The notes beneath the pieces were generated by a model that was given only the letters and a program-made list of their open reading frames with translations, searched no databases and was not told the DNA's origin. Below are positions 1-9,396 of a DNA stretch of 64,000 bases, piece after piece; the first letter of the stretch is position 1; the number at the start of each line of letters is the position of its first letter. The position numbers and the translations under genes were made by a program. Location: NCBI GenBank assembly GCA_018806915.1, contig JAGKQI010000105.1:3100001-3164000 (forward strand), in the 5' to 3' direction. Source of the stretch: Phytophthora colocasiae. Its lineage: Eukaryota; Oomycota; Peronosporomycetes; Peronosporales; Peronosporaceae.

Positions 1-356
1 CGCTGATCCTGCAAGGCGGCGATCGCGTCCCCACCGATAGCATCTCCGGTTCCCGATCGCAGATGAACGATTTCGGCGTTCAGCCGCAAAATCTCCTCCG
101 CTTGGTCATCCCGGAAGCGCTCCATATCCTCCATGTCGGATCGCAACCGGCGAACGGTGTCGTCCAGGTGGTCCCGATCGCGACTCAAGGTTTCGCGCAT
201 CCGTTGGCTGTGGGCCAGCCTCGCTTGCAAGGTGACCAGCTCAGGGTTTACCCCGGGGGTTGAGAAGCGGGAGGCCGTGGATCGGGCGGATCGGATCGAG
301 TGCTCGCTCGAGGGCGTTCTCGGCGTCAAAGGGGGCGAGGAAGGCGGATCGGACAT
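1..356 (-). CDS. Ser/Pro-rich coiled-coil ORF, partial, antisense within an LTR element
   Basis: An open frame runs from an ATG at 356 leftwards through the window edge (118 codons, no stop). The N-terminus is Ser/Pro/Thr-rich (begins MSDPPSSPPLTPRTPSS), followed by a charged, Leu-spaced stretch (roughly residues 43-100) that looks like a coiled coil. I do not recognise a family; the composition resembles retroelement Gag or Gag-like proteins. It starts about 100 bp from the LTR at 460-2042. The purine tract at 451-459 abuts the LTR start on the plus strand, so that LTR reads as a 3' LTR of a plus-strand element. This ORF would then be antisense to the element. The alternative is an ordinary gag behind a 5' LTR read on the minus strand, but no TGG-type primer site follows the LTR in that direction. 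Confidence 0.55.
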   Translation of the reverse strand, partial: MSDPPSSPPLTPRTPSSEHSIRSARSTASRFSTPGVNPELVTLQARLAHSQRMRETLSRDRDHLDDTVRRLRSDMEDMERFRDDQAEEILRLNAEIVHLRSGTGDAIGGDAIAALQDQ

Positions 357-450
357 TTCGAGGGAGTGGTGGCGCTTGAACGACTTGTGTTCCAGGAGGT
401 GAATGTGGAAATAAACCCGAAGTGAGCTGCGGTAGCTCAACTTACGTGCT

Positions 451-459
451 GGGGGCGGA
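451..459 (+). other. Polypurine-tract-like sequence before LTR
   Basis: GGGGGCGGA lies directly before the LTR's first TG at 460. In LTR retrotransposons the plus-strand primer (PPT) sits immediately upstream of the 3' LTR. Its position gives the orientation of the element whose end is seen here (plus strand, body to the left). One internal C makes it imperfect. Confidence 0.45.
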
Positions 460-2042
460 TGTGGTGAAGCGGACAAAAAAAATTTTCCCGGAGAGGCGAT
501 GTCAGCCACGAACCCGAATAGAGTCGGAACGAGCGACAGGGGGGACCTGTGATCGCCAGATCTGGGTCGAATCAGATGAAGGTACGATGGGTCCCGCCGG
601 GAACAGGCAACGGAGACACCGGCGAAGAAGCAAGTGGAGCGGTGTTCGTGGGTGATCCGAATCCTGCCGGAGGAAGAATGGGGAAATCAAGGATGTTCTC
701 GCGCGATCAACGATGACGGGTCCCCAAGCGAGCATGATCAGCTTACTCTGGCGCCCCGAAGCCTCTAACAGCACGATCCAACTTCCCCGAGCGGCGACGA
801 AGCGAGATCACGCAAGATCGCGCAATGATCCTCTCCCGTATAAGTACGAGATCAGCTCCGGATCAAGGTCAACCCCAGGCGCGGCGCAGACTCTTCTTGT
901 GGCCTGATCCGGATTCTATGAAGGATCACCAAGCGGGATCAGGCAGTGATCAAGTCCCGATTAAGTACGAGATCAAGCTCCGGTTAAGTGCGAGATCAAG
1001 TCCCGATTAAGTACGAGATCAAGCTCCGGTTAAGTGCGAGATCAAGCTTCGGTTAAGTGCGAGATCAAGCTTCGGTTAAGTGCGAGATCAAGCTTCGGTT
1101 AAGTACGGAATCGGCCCAAGATCAGGGTTAGGGAACTAAGCTAGGGATCAGCTATGTAGCCAGTGTCATGTGATCGTAGGATAGTAAATCAGGATGGGAT
1201 TAGTAGGCATAGGGAATAACCATAAACAGACTCGAATTTACCTTCTAGTGCGCAAGTGGATTTCTTCAGGACCCAGGACAAGGGAAGAGGATAGCATATT
1301 GGCCTCCCTTAGTGTTCCAGCAAGTCACTTCGCCCACCTAGCTACAGCTAAGACCGGATCCCCGATTTGGCCGGCTTACCTTACGCTAGTTTGAGGATCT
1401 CTCGATATCTCAACAACCCCAAGGGAATCGAATTTGCCCTGAACCACTCAAGTGTCTTCGCTACGCCTGGAACCGGGAACTACATTGGCCCTACAAGCGT
1501 CAGGAAGGTAAGGATACGTGACCTAGTATAGCGGTTAAGTCTGGATAATATATTGGCCAGCTTTGCCCTATCTAGTGAACTATCCTTTAAGTGCATACAT
1601 CGGATCGGAAGGAATTGGTTGTTTAGCCTAAGGATCCCGTCGAATCTCGCCCTCAAGACCCCGCCATCGGAAGCGGAAAACAACGAAAGGAAGGGACTGA
1701 ATCCCGAACATTGGACTATTGGAAGACCTGGATCAAGAACCAGGCACCCGGATCAAGGCTCGAGAACTCGCCTACGACCGGGATCAAGTACCCCGAGGTG
1801 GAGTGAAGAACTTCCACGCCGCCTCAAACCCCTGCGTCACCCAAGACCTTCTTCTCGTCCCAAGACATCTTCAGAAGTTACCTGGAAGAGCGTAACCCGC
1901 CTACCGACGGGTACACAAGGTGAACACTACACGCAACAAGATCACGGATCATCGGGGGACCCCCTCCGTTAGTCGGTGTCTGGGCGCAAGTGGCGATCGC
2001 GATCGGCCTCAACCAGATTTTGGCCAGATCCGCTCCACCACA
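460..2042 (+). repeat. Long terminal repeat, probable 3' LTR (1,583 bp)
   Basis: The stretch begins TGTGGTGAAGCGG (460-472) and ends CCGCTCCACCACA (2030-2042). These are inverted copies of each other with one mismatch and have the canonical TG...CA ends. No long ORF with recognisable similarity lies inside. GATC is conspicuously frequent throughout, and a 23-bp tandem array sits at 948-1106. The second LTR and most of the element lie left of the window, so LTR identity and target duplication cannot be checked. DNA to the right (from 2043) belongs to a decayed Mutator-like element. Confidence 0.7.
948..1106. repeat. 23-bp tandem repeat array in LTR, about 7 copies
   Basis: Units of the form GAGATCAAG-(CTCCG/CTTCG/TCCCG)-(G/A)TTAAGT(G/A)C repeat head to tail. 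Two early variants alternate, and the last three copies are near identical, which suggests recent expansion from the right-hand end. A lone related unit lies near 848-870. Tandem repeats in the U3 part of LTRs often act as enhancers; that role is inference here. Confidence 0.85.
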
Positions 2043-2096
2043 CTTTACTAGACGAAAGTTGAGCCAATATGTATGTTGAGACGAAATTCAATTTTC

Positions 2097-2950
2097 TTAA
2101 GTGGGTACCGTCGCCAAGAGTTCAATGTCAGTCCCAGCAACTTCTCTAGCAACTTTGTTCGCCCTCGTGCTAACCTCAGGCAGTTGTAAAATCATCCACA
2201 TAATTCGTAACCGCATAATAGCTACGTCGTTTCTCGTTACAGTGGTTCTCGAGAATTGGAAGCTCTTCTTCAGCATTGAGTAAACTTGGGCGATCACCAA
2301 GACTCCACATGAACTTCCATCTGGCTGTTTAGGCCCAGTTATCCACGCACTTTTTCTACCACAGGATCATCTTCATCTGACATGGAATTAGCATGCCAGT
2401 CCTTCAGGAATTTTCCCACAACGCTTTTGTACGTCGATTCCATTGACGCTCGATATGAGGTAGAGCACAATGGCTCATAGAAATATGGTGTAATTGTCGG
2501 TGTCGTCGTAGCGTACGAAAAGCTGGCGATGATGACGCCCCAATGAATATCGGACAGGTGTACAGGCAGCACAACGCTCTTGTAGCTTGATATTGAGCTT
2601 GTGGCGGCGGAGGGCAACCCAATGTCGGTGCAAACGGACTTAGCACAAAGCAACCGCCAATTGATTCAGCAATGCATCGAATTCCGAAATCAAGAACGGT
2701 ATCGTTCAGCATACAGTCGCGAGCTAGCCTTCCCACCAAATTTTCCACCATAACAGCACACTCTCCTCCACTTAACCGATAGATTGAGCTCAAGCAACAT
2801 CCCTCAAGTGTCTTCACGACATCATCAGCCAATTGTTGATGTTGCGTCGGTACAAAGTGAGGCTTTAACGCCGCGGTTTCCGTTTCTTCATCGAATAGCT
2901 CTGGGTGCGAGCGAATATCACCCCAGCTTGTCGACCGGACCCACTCGACG
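2097..2950 (-). pseudogene. Ulp1-like cysteine protease (C48) domain of the MULE, frameshifted
   Basis: On the minus strand the blocks are, in order: an upstream region (around 2950-2830), an LNDTVLDFGIRCI block (about 2720-2680), the catalytic-His block DIHWGVIIASF (about 2530-2560), YFYEPLCSTSY (about 2470-2490), and the Cys block DGSSCGVL (Cys codon 2307-2309). A C-terminal helix follows, ending at a stop at 2097. These blocks match Ulp1-type SUMO proteases, whose triad is His-Asp-Cys plus an upstream Gln. The usual Asp appears as Glu here. Two single-base frame changes break it, near 2645 and near 2338. Ulp1 domains fused to or carried with MULE transposases are known in plants and other eukaryotes. 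Confidence 0.7.
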
Positions 2951-3027
2951 TCTGCAATCTAAGCCCTGAGCTTCCGCATTATATTATAGTACTGTGACAT
3001 CCTGTAGACTGCTGCACTGTATCAACA

Positions 3028-3104
3028 TAACAAGCAAACACAAGTGGTTAACAACATAACAAGCAACACAAGCGGTTAGCAACAAAACAAGCAACACAGC
3101 ATAC
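3028..3104. repeat. Minisatellite in MULE intron
   Basis: Diverged units of the type AACAACATAACAAGCAACAC repeat about four times inside the intron that precedes the Ulp1-like exon. On the coding strand they read as runs of TGTTGCTTGTTATGTTG. Related arrays sit in other introns of the same gene, at 5030-5102, 6283-6372 and 6843-6892. Confidence 0.7.
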
Positions 3105-5029
3105 TACTAACCTGGTAAAACGTGGCGAACCACCTGGAATAAAAGCGATGACTTCTTCTGTTGTACCTTCAGCGTGCACTTCTTCAGCATTAAAGAACGT
3201 TGAATTTGGACATGTTTTCTTCTCAGTTTCCACCACAGCTTTCAACTTGATGACAAGTTTGTGGGGGATCACGAAGTTGTAGTCGTAGTCAGCACTTGAA
3301 ACAAATTCACGTTTGCTCTTAGCGTCACGTGCAGCTATGAATTCGTCGTCCATAATCAAAGGATAGTTTGCGAGGATTTCCCTGACGTGATGAGGATCAA
3401 CCATGTGACTGGCCCACTCCAACACACGGGACAGAGAAGGTATGCGTTTGTCTGGAAGCGAGATGGCAGCTAGTTTTCGTGGTTTCGCGGTCTTGTCTAT
3501 TGTGCCTTGTTTCAGTTTCTTCGGGTGGTTGTGGCGTGGCTTCCGTTGCGGCATTCTAATCACTTGACTCCAGTAGACATTTTATCTTTTGTGCTTGCAA
3601 AGTTTTGCGGTGTTGCGCCTGTGTCAGACTCGTAGGTAATACCTTGGGCAGGCAAAGCTGGTTCAGATGGCGCTTTTTCACTCTCCAATCGTACTGTTTC
3701 CGCTGGCGAAGGAATTACGCTACGCTGCTCCATTCCCTTGATCATATGCATGGTATCAATAAGTTCTGCAGGTGCAATTTCCGATTCAGCATCAGACGAA
3801 TTTGACCTATCTGTTTCGTCAACTGCTTCGGTAATGCCCGAGACATCAACTCCAGCTCCACTATGTTCACGCAGTCCATTTCGCACGGTTTCCTTCCAGG
3901 TGCGAAGAGCAGACAAAAACGCTGGGCTGGACAACCCAGATAAATACTCCATGACTGGCTCAAATACCGCTTTAGCGTAGCAATATTTTTCCTCAGCAGA
4001 CAGAACAACTACATTGGCTCGCTCTCGACGGCGGATTTTCACGTAAACAATGCCGCGTTTGGTCTTGTGTCGTTGAATGCTGCGCTTGGGGCTCCTAGAA
4101 GTACATTTGTTTCGGTCCTTTATCAGTGTTGCTGTTTGGGTTGCTTCAAATGTTGCTTCTTGGGTTGCTTCAAATGTTGCTTCTTGGGTTGCATCTGTAG
4201 CGTCTTGGGTTGTTAAGGTCCGCGGTGATTCTTCAACTCTCTCGTTAGGAACGCTAGGTTGCGTTAAACCGTCATGAGTAAATGAGTCGACAGCTACTTT
4301 CATCGTGTCTTGAACGTCTACAAGTGAAGAAATGCCTTCAACGAACTCGTTCTCCATGTCGGCCATTGCCAGCATATCCCACCGCAAAGCAATTGTAGAC
4401 GGCGGTAGATTTTCAAATCGATGGACACACTGGGCAATATACATCAGGTGCTGGCATGGCAGGTGGTGGCTACAGTAGAACAGACAGCTGCAGGACCACT
4501 GGAAGTCATTACAGGTGTACGTATGGCCCCGCGTACAAATTTTCCACTCTCCCAAAACTCCACTGTTCTTCGTGCAAACTGTATCCGCCAAGTACACCAC
4601 GAAGTAGTCCCATTGGGAACGAACTTTAGCCATGCAATAGTCACTCAGGTGCTTCGATACTCGTACCAGGAATTCCGGAATGCTGTCGGCCTGTCGCGTA
4701 GAGGTTGAATGTTTCCTTATAGATGCGAGAAGTTGTCGAATTCATTGTTGTTTGGTGAGTCATAAGCCCGCTGATTGTTGCATCCAGTCGTGGACGTTTA
4801 CCCAGCAGTAGCTTCACTTGATTCCAATTGGATTCGATCCGGTTTGTTGTGGTGTTTCCCGCAGAAAAGTATTTGCCCCTGATGTAATTTGCCCACATGG
4901 AGTCGCAAGTTTTCCAATTTGCTGTGAAATACTGGAGTAGTTGAGGAGACTCCTTCTCGCAAGCTCTTGTAAATGCTTCCTAACTCCAAGTTGAACGATC
5001 GCTGTGTTTCGCTATAGGTCAAGTTTCAT

Positions 5030-5102
5030 TGAAGCAACATAGTAAGCAACATAGCAAACAACATAGTAAGCAACAAAAGCAGCAACATAATAAGCAACAC
5101 CT
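5030..5102. repeat. Minisatellite in MULE intron
   Basis: AGCAACATAGTA/AGCAACATAGCAA-type units repeat about five to six times within the intron between the second transposase-Asp exon and the next one. The core AGCAAC is shared with the arrays in the other introns of this element. Confidence 0.7.
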
Positions 5103-6282
5103 ACCAGTAGACGAGCTTAGCAAATGCTGCTTCCATCAAATCTCGTTGTGACACCTTTAAATCGAACTTGGATCGGCGACAAACTTTCCTCCAGTACGTG
5201 ATGGCATGGAACTGACAAAGAATGATCTTCGTACCAGGGAAGGAAGCCTCTAATACGCGCCATTCGACAAAATCTTTGTCGATAACGACAGTTTCAATCT
5301 TATCCCAGGTCGGATTATGCCGCTTGAAGAAGTCAATAATTGTCTCCATGGTTGTAGCCTTCTGATCCAAGGCAAGAAACTCAATAACAGGCACCCCTCG
5401 TCCTGTAGCTGATGTCACGAGAAGGCTGCCTGAAACAGTTTAAACAGTGTTAGTCCAGGATAATAGTAACGATAAATAAAACGTCCTACCTAAGTGGTAC
5501 CCCAAGTTATTGGTACCGTGAGTCCAGTCCATCACTAACGTGTCTCCCCACTGTCCAAAACAGGTCTTTTGTACACGTGTTTGAATTGCAATGACACACG
5601 TGATGTCCATCTGATCTTGGACAAAAAGCACATCATTGCCTTCCACTTCAGCAAATGAATCCAGTAGTACTTTGACTCTCTCAGTTGTTGAAGCCCCCAA
5701 TAAGTGCCGCATCATGTTTCATGTTTGCTGTGGAGTAATTGTCATGTCTGTTTCGTAAAGAGACGTTCACATCAAGTTTCAATTAAAAGTAAATACACAT
5801 GAACAAGAAGCACTAGTCTGCTACCCACCCAGTTTATCAGAAAGATAGCGATTCACATCAGCTGTGCTTGTCTTCATTTCAGCAAGGAGACCGAGATCTT
5901 GACGGACTTGGCGTGACAGAGGCATTGACTTGGCACCTCGGTACGACTCAAATATAGTCTTGGTTGTTCGATGGTTGTGTCTGGAAATCTAAGCAACACT
6001 GGTCAGAAAATGATTATCATAAATATCATCTCAGAAAAGTTTACTTGTACCTCCTTTTCACGATCAATGCAAACCTTCCATTTTGCAATGCCACCTTTCA
6101 AAACCTTCACCACACGAGCAACAAAGCTTGCTTCACACCCCGTATAACGCTGGTCATGACTACGCCGACCTGCACCACGACCTTTCTGTGTGGCGGCGTG
6201 AGTACACCACAAACGCTTGTAGCTGTGCGAAAAATAATCTGGGATCTTTGCGATGCCATCGTGGGTGCTAAAATATTATAGC

Positions 6283-6372
6283 AACATTGACAAACAACAT
6301 ACGATGCAACATACGGAGCAACATTTGAAGCACCATATGAAGCAACATATGAAGCAACAGAACAAACAAACA
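6283..6372. repeat. Minisatellite in MULE intron
   Basis: ACATACGATGCAACAT/ACATATGAAGCAAC-type units repeat six to seven times in the intron between the FAR1-like block and the KGRGAGRR block. Units share GCAACATA with the other intron arrays of the element. Confidence 0.7.
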
Positions 6373-7975
6373 TAGTTATCAGTAGTAGTGATCCAACTCA
6401 CGAAGCAGTCTACATCACCTGTTGAACTTGGCGCACGTTTCGGAGCTACGAATCCGGTAGTGGAGGAAAAAGTTTTGCTCGTATTCCTTGAGCATCGTGT
6501 GAAACGCTTCCCATGTATCGAACGTATCCTGTGGAAGTTCAGGCACCAAATTTTCGATTGGGTTGTGGGACTTGAGCAACTTTTTGCGATCTTCCCACGT
6601 TTTACTTTTGCGGCGAGAAAGTTTTCGTATCGGAGACCCAGCAAAATCGGCAGAAGTATTGGGCTCACAAGTCCTGCTCCGCTTCGACGAAAGATCCACC
6701 TCATCGCTATCTGTATCCACTTCTTCTTGAACTGGTCGAGGTCTCTTTTTCTCAAACGGTATTTCAGCAACGTTGTTTGTAGGATGTCGCGGTGGTAAAA
6801 TAGCCCTCTTCGCCTCTGTAACTCGATTTTCCATAGACTATATTAGCAACAGTAGCAAAAAATCAAACAACACAGCAAGTAACACAGCATATCTTCACTT
6901 TTTGTTGCAGAATCAAGCGACATGTCGCTGGTCCTCTCACTCTCCGACAAGTTGGCCAACGTAATGCTGCTTTCACTCTTGCCGACCTCTTTCTCGTATT
7001 CCTTCTCGTCTTCACGCGCCTTCTCTTGGATGCTCTTCTCATTCTTCTTCTTCTCTTCATGCGCCTTCTCTTCGATGCTCATATCTTTGTTCTTCTTCTC
7101 GTCAAGCGCCTTTTCTTCGATGTTCTTCTCTTCGTTCTTCTTCTCTTCGTTCTTCTTCTCTTCGTTCTTCTTCTCCCCATGCGCCTTCTGCTCAGCACTC
7201 CCCAAGCTGAAATTGTTGTCAGTATTGTCTGGCGTAGTGTTGACGTTAGCCACTACGTTCTCCGTGTCTACAGTATTCTTAGTAACGTTCAGCGCCGCGG
7301 CAACACTCCCATTATTGCCTAATCCGTCAATATCATCGTTGCTGGAGCTCAACTCGTTCATACAGACCTCTTCAGCACCGTCCACTGCCTCTCCTTCTTG
7401 TGTAGCTACATCGAAAGCTCCACCATTTGCGTCGTCGATTAGTACACCACCATTTTCTTCTTGGGGCGCTTCGTTATCCCTGGAGCCGGGCTCAGCTTCC
7501 TGAACAGAGTCTAACGATCCATCCGATCCATCAATGTAGTCTTCGTCATTTAGATTGTCCTTTGTGATGCCTTGGTTAGCCACCAGATAGTCAATGCGCC
7601 CCCGAGGGCGCAAACTGGCACGACGTTCTGTAACCAAGAATTAGCACTTATACTACTATTGACTGGTGTTGCTGTAGCTTACCTGCATTACCCACATTGT
7701 TCGCCTGTGGCTTCTTCTTCCCCTTCATATTAGGTATGACTTGGGTCTGTTGCTGCTTGTACAGCTTCCCCATGGCAGCGCCTGACGTGCGATCCTTCTC
7801 CCTTCGTCGGGTTATGGAGAAAATGGGAGGCAGTCCCTCGTCGTACTTAAGAACAACCGACAAATTTGAATTTCAAATATTTTGAATGAATAGCTTACCA
7901 GCAAAATTTACATGAATAGCTTACCCAGCAACATAAATCTGCTTTGCGTTGCTTCTCAGTGATGTATCGTCTAGT

Positions 7976-9330
7976 TGTAATTAGGTTGTAGTAATGACTC
8001 CCGTCATTGTGGAACTCAAGTGTGGTGAATCAAGTCGGTTTGTCAATGTGACTTTCTCTCCGTGTTCCACTTGGACTATAAAAATGACACGCTCATTGAT
8101 TAGTCACGCTGGGAGTGGAGCAATCAGAGACTACCGCATATGTTCGTGCGGCGAGCTGGACTGCCATACACAGTCTATTAGACTATCGCATATGTTGCGG
8201 CGAGCTGGACTGCCATACATGAATATTATGTTGCACCCGCTAAATGTCAACCAGTCATTCACAGACACTATTGATTATATCGTTTGTATGACGTTTGCGC
8301 ACTTCAAAGGAAGTTGCGAAGTGAGTTTATTAAAGCTAGGAGTTCCTCGAGCTTATCTCCTAGTTCTACTTGCCTCACTGGGAGCTCAGTACGCTCCAGC
8401 CCCCCAGCACCAACCATTGGCGCTTGTTGATGAAGGCCACTGTACACATGCAGTTGTTATGCAGCCCGATGTTGACGCGGTCCTCCAGGTGTACATGTAG
8501 ATGTCAGTAGGTCGCTGTCTGCACGTCGTTGCCGTCGGCGACAGCAGCAGACGCATACGGCAGGTCATCTGGTACTGTACAATACCCCACAGTTTGACAC
8601 TACTCGTTTTGAAAGGTGCTAAAGATCAATCTAAGTTGAAAGTGTGATCATGAGCCTAAATAAGCAGCTCCAGTCCTTGAATACTTGACCTGCATATATT
8701 GGGGAATGAACTGGGATTTAACAAACTGGATGGCACCGCCTGTTTTGGGCTCGTCACCTACCTGGTTTAATTTACATAGCCTATCCCGGATGTAATAAGT
8801 AACAGCGTGCCAATCTTGGTGCCAAAACACAGCTGGCAAGCTTTGTCGTGACGTGGCTTCTTCACATTCGCGAAACATGGCAAGTTTTGAAGACTATCTT
8901 CACTACCTCAGTTGAGCTAAGGGTACAAACCTCACATGAAACCTCCCTGGTTGGAAAAGTCAGTTGGTTTCTTCCGCTGTGTCAACCGGTGGGTTTGTGC
9001 GGCACAACCCACCGTTTGACTGTTTCGGCGGATTTTACCAACGACTTGTAGGTTCCAACGGGAGACTGTATCATGGAAATCTGTGGTGCAAGCCATGGGT
9101 TCCTTGTCCTTCTAGCAATTTGTAGCATCCAAGGTCGAAGCTACGCACTTGGCATGCGCTCGAATACGACCATAGCTACTTGGTCGTTAACATTGGCCCT
9201 TTGTATCATGATACAGACTCCCATTGGACCTAAGTTACTTAGTAGAAGGTGGGGATTCAAAGTTATGGAGCTGGCCACATGCGGCGACGAGCCATGGGTT
9301 TCCTGTCCTTCTATCGATTTTACAGTATAG
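7976..9330. other. No recognised gene
   Basis: There is no convincing gene in this stretch. Short open frames occur (for example 7994-8500 plus strand and 8648-8878 minus strand), but none has a recognisable motif, signal peptide or paralogue in the window. It holds a direct repeat (8135-8170 and 8187-8219) and an imperfect palindrome around 8988-9014 (CGGTGGGTT...AACCCACCG). Two similar short stretches, near 9093 and 9290, share AGCCATGGGTT and GTCCTTCTA. It may be old, eroded transposon sequence. Confidence 0.5.
8135..8219. repeat. Direct repeat pair, 36/33 bp
   Basis: Copies at 8135-8170 and 8187-8219 share CGCATATGTT then CGGCGAGCTGGACTGCCATACA; the first copy has three extra bases in the middle. 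The copies are separated by 16 bp. No function is apparent. Confidence 0.85.
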
Positions 9331-9356
9331 ACCTACCATTCTTCGTCCCGTATCCG

Positions 9357-9370
9357 TTCATTCCAGAATT
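9357..9370 (+). promoter_or_regulatory. Candidate oomycete Inr/core promoter of P450 gene
   Basis: TTCATTCCAGAATT lies about 30-40 bp before the ATG at 9397. It resembles the oomycete initiator plus flanking region (consensus near GCTCATTYYNCAWTTT), which normally lies close to the start codon. The match is partial. Confidence 0.35.
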
Positions 9371-9396
9371 CTCCTTCCAAGTCGCAAACGTTCAAG

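Larger units (their letters stand above)
3048..7863 (-). pseudogene. MULE transposase with FAR1-type and SWIM domains, broken
   Basis: Segments on the minus strand: N-terminal exon 7683-7863; acidic Lys/Glu-repeat exon from 7627; a FAR1-like block ending YRIRSSETCAKFN (6419-6837); the block with KGRGAGRRSHDQRYTGC (6051-6267); and an HNHR block from 5980. The transposase has its first Asp in MDWTHGTNNLGYHL (ends 5490), a 60-bp GT-AG intron (5430-5489), and a second Asp in VVIDKDFVEWRVL (5101-5429). The conserved GNTTTNRIESNWNQ block lies near 4790-4860. The SWIM finger is CSCLFYCSHHLPCQH (about 4440-4490). Damage includes an in-frame TGA before NMMRHLLGAS (near 5719), a frame change near 4930 before MWANY, another near 4690, and one near 3563. 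It cannot make a full transposase. The C-terminal tail carries TQEATFEA repeats. Confidence 0.75.
2047..7975 (-). mobile_element. Decayed Mutator-like element (MULE) with Ulp1-like protease
   Basis: The content is diagnostic: FAR1-type DNA-binding blocks, a MULE DDE transposase, a SWIM zinc finger and a Ulp1/C48 protease in one minus-strand series of exons. Possible ends are the inverted sequence ACTAGACGA at 2047-2055 and TCGTCTAGT at 7967-7975. The similarity beyond these 9 bp is weak, so the boundaries are tentative, and no 9-bp target duplication was found. The adjoining LTR at 460-2042 may have inserted at or in its left end. Confidence 0.6.

Noticed and set aside
3028..6892. CRISPR-like spaced repeats
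   Set aside because: The intron repeats have no regular unique spacers, and the genome is eukaryotic.
6922..7503. 193-codon Ser/Phe-rich plus-strand frame
   Set aside because: Complement of a Lys/Glu repeat in the MULE N-terminal exon; low complexity.
7994..8500. 168-codon plus-strand frame
   Set aside because: No family resemblance, contains the direct repeat, and codon use is not gene-like; not called as a gene.
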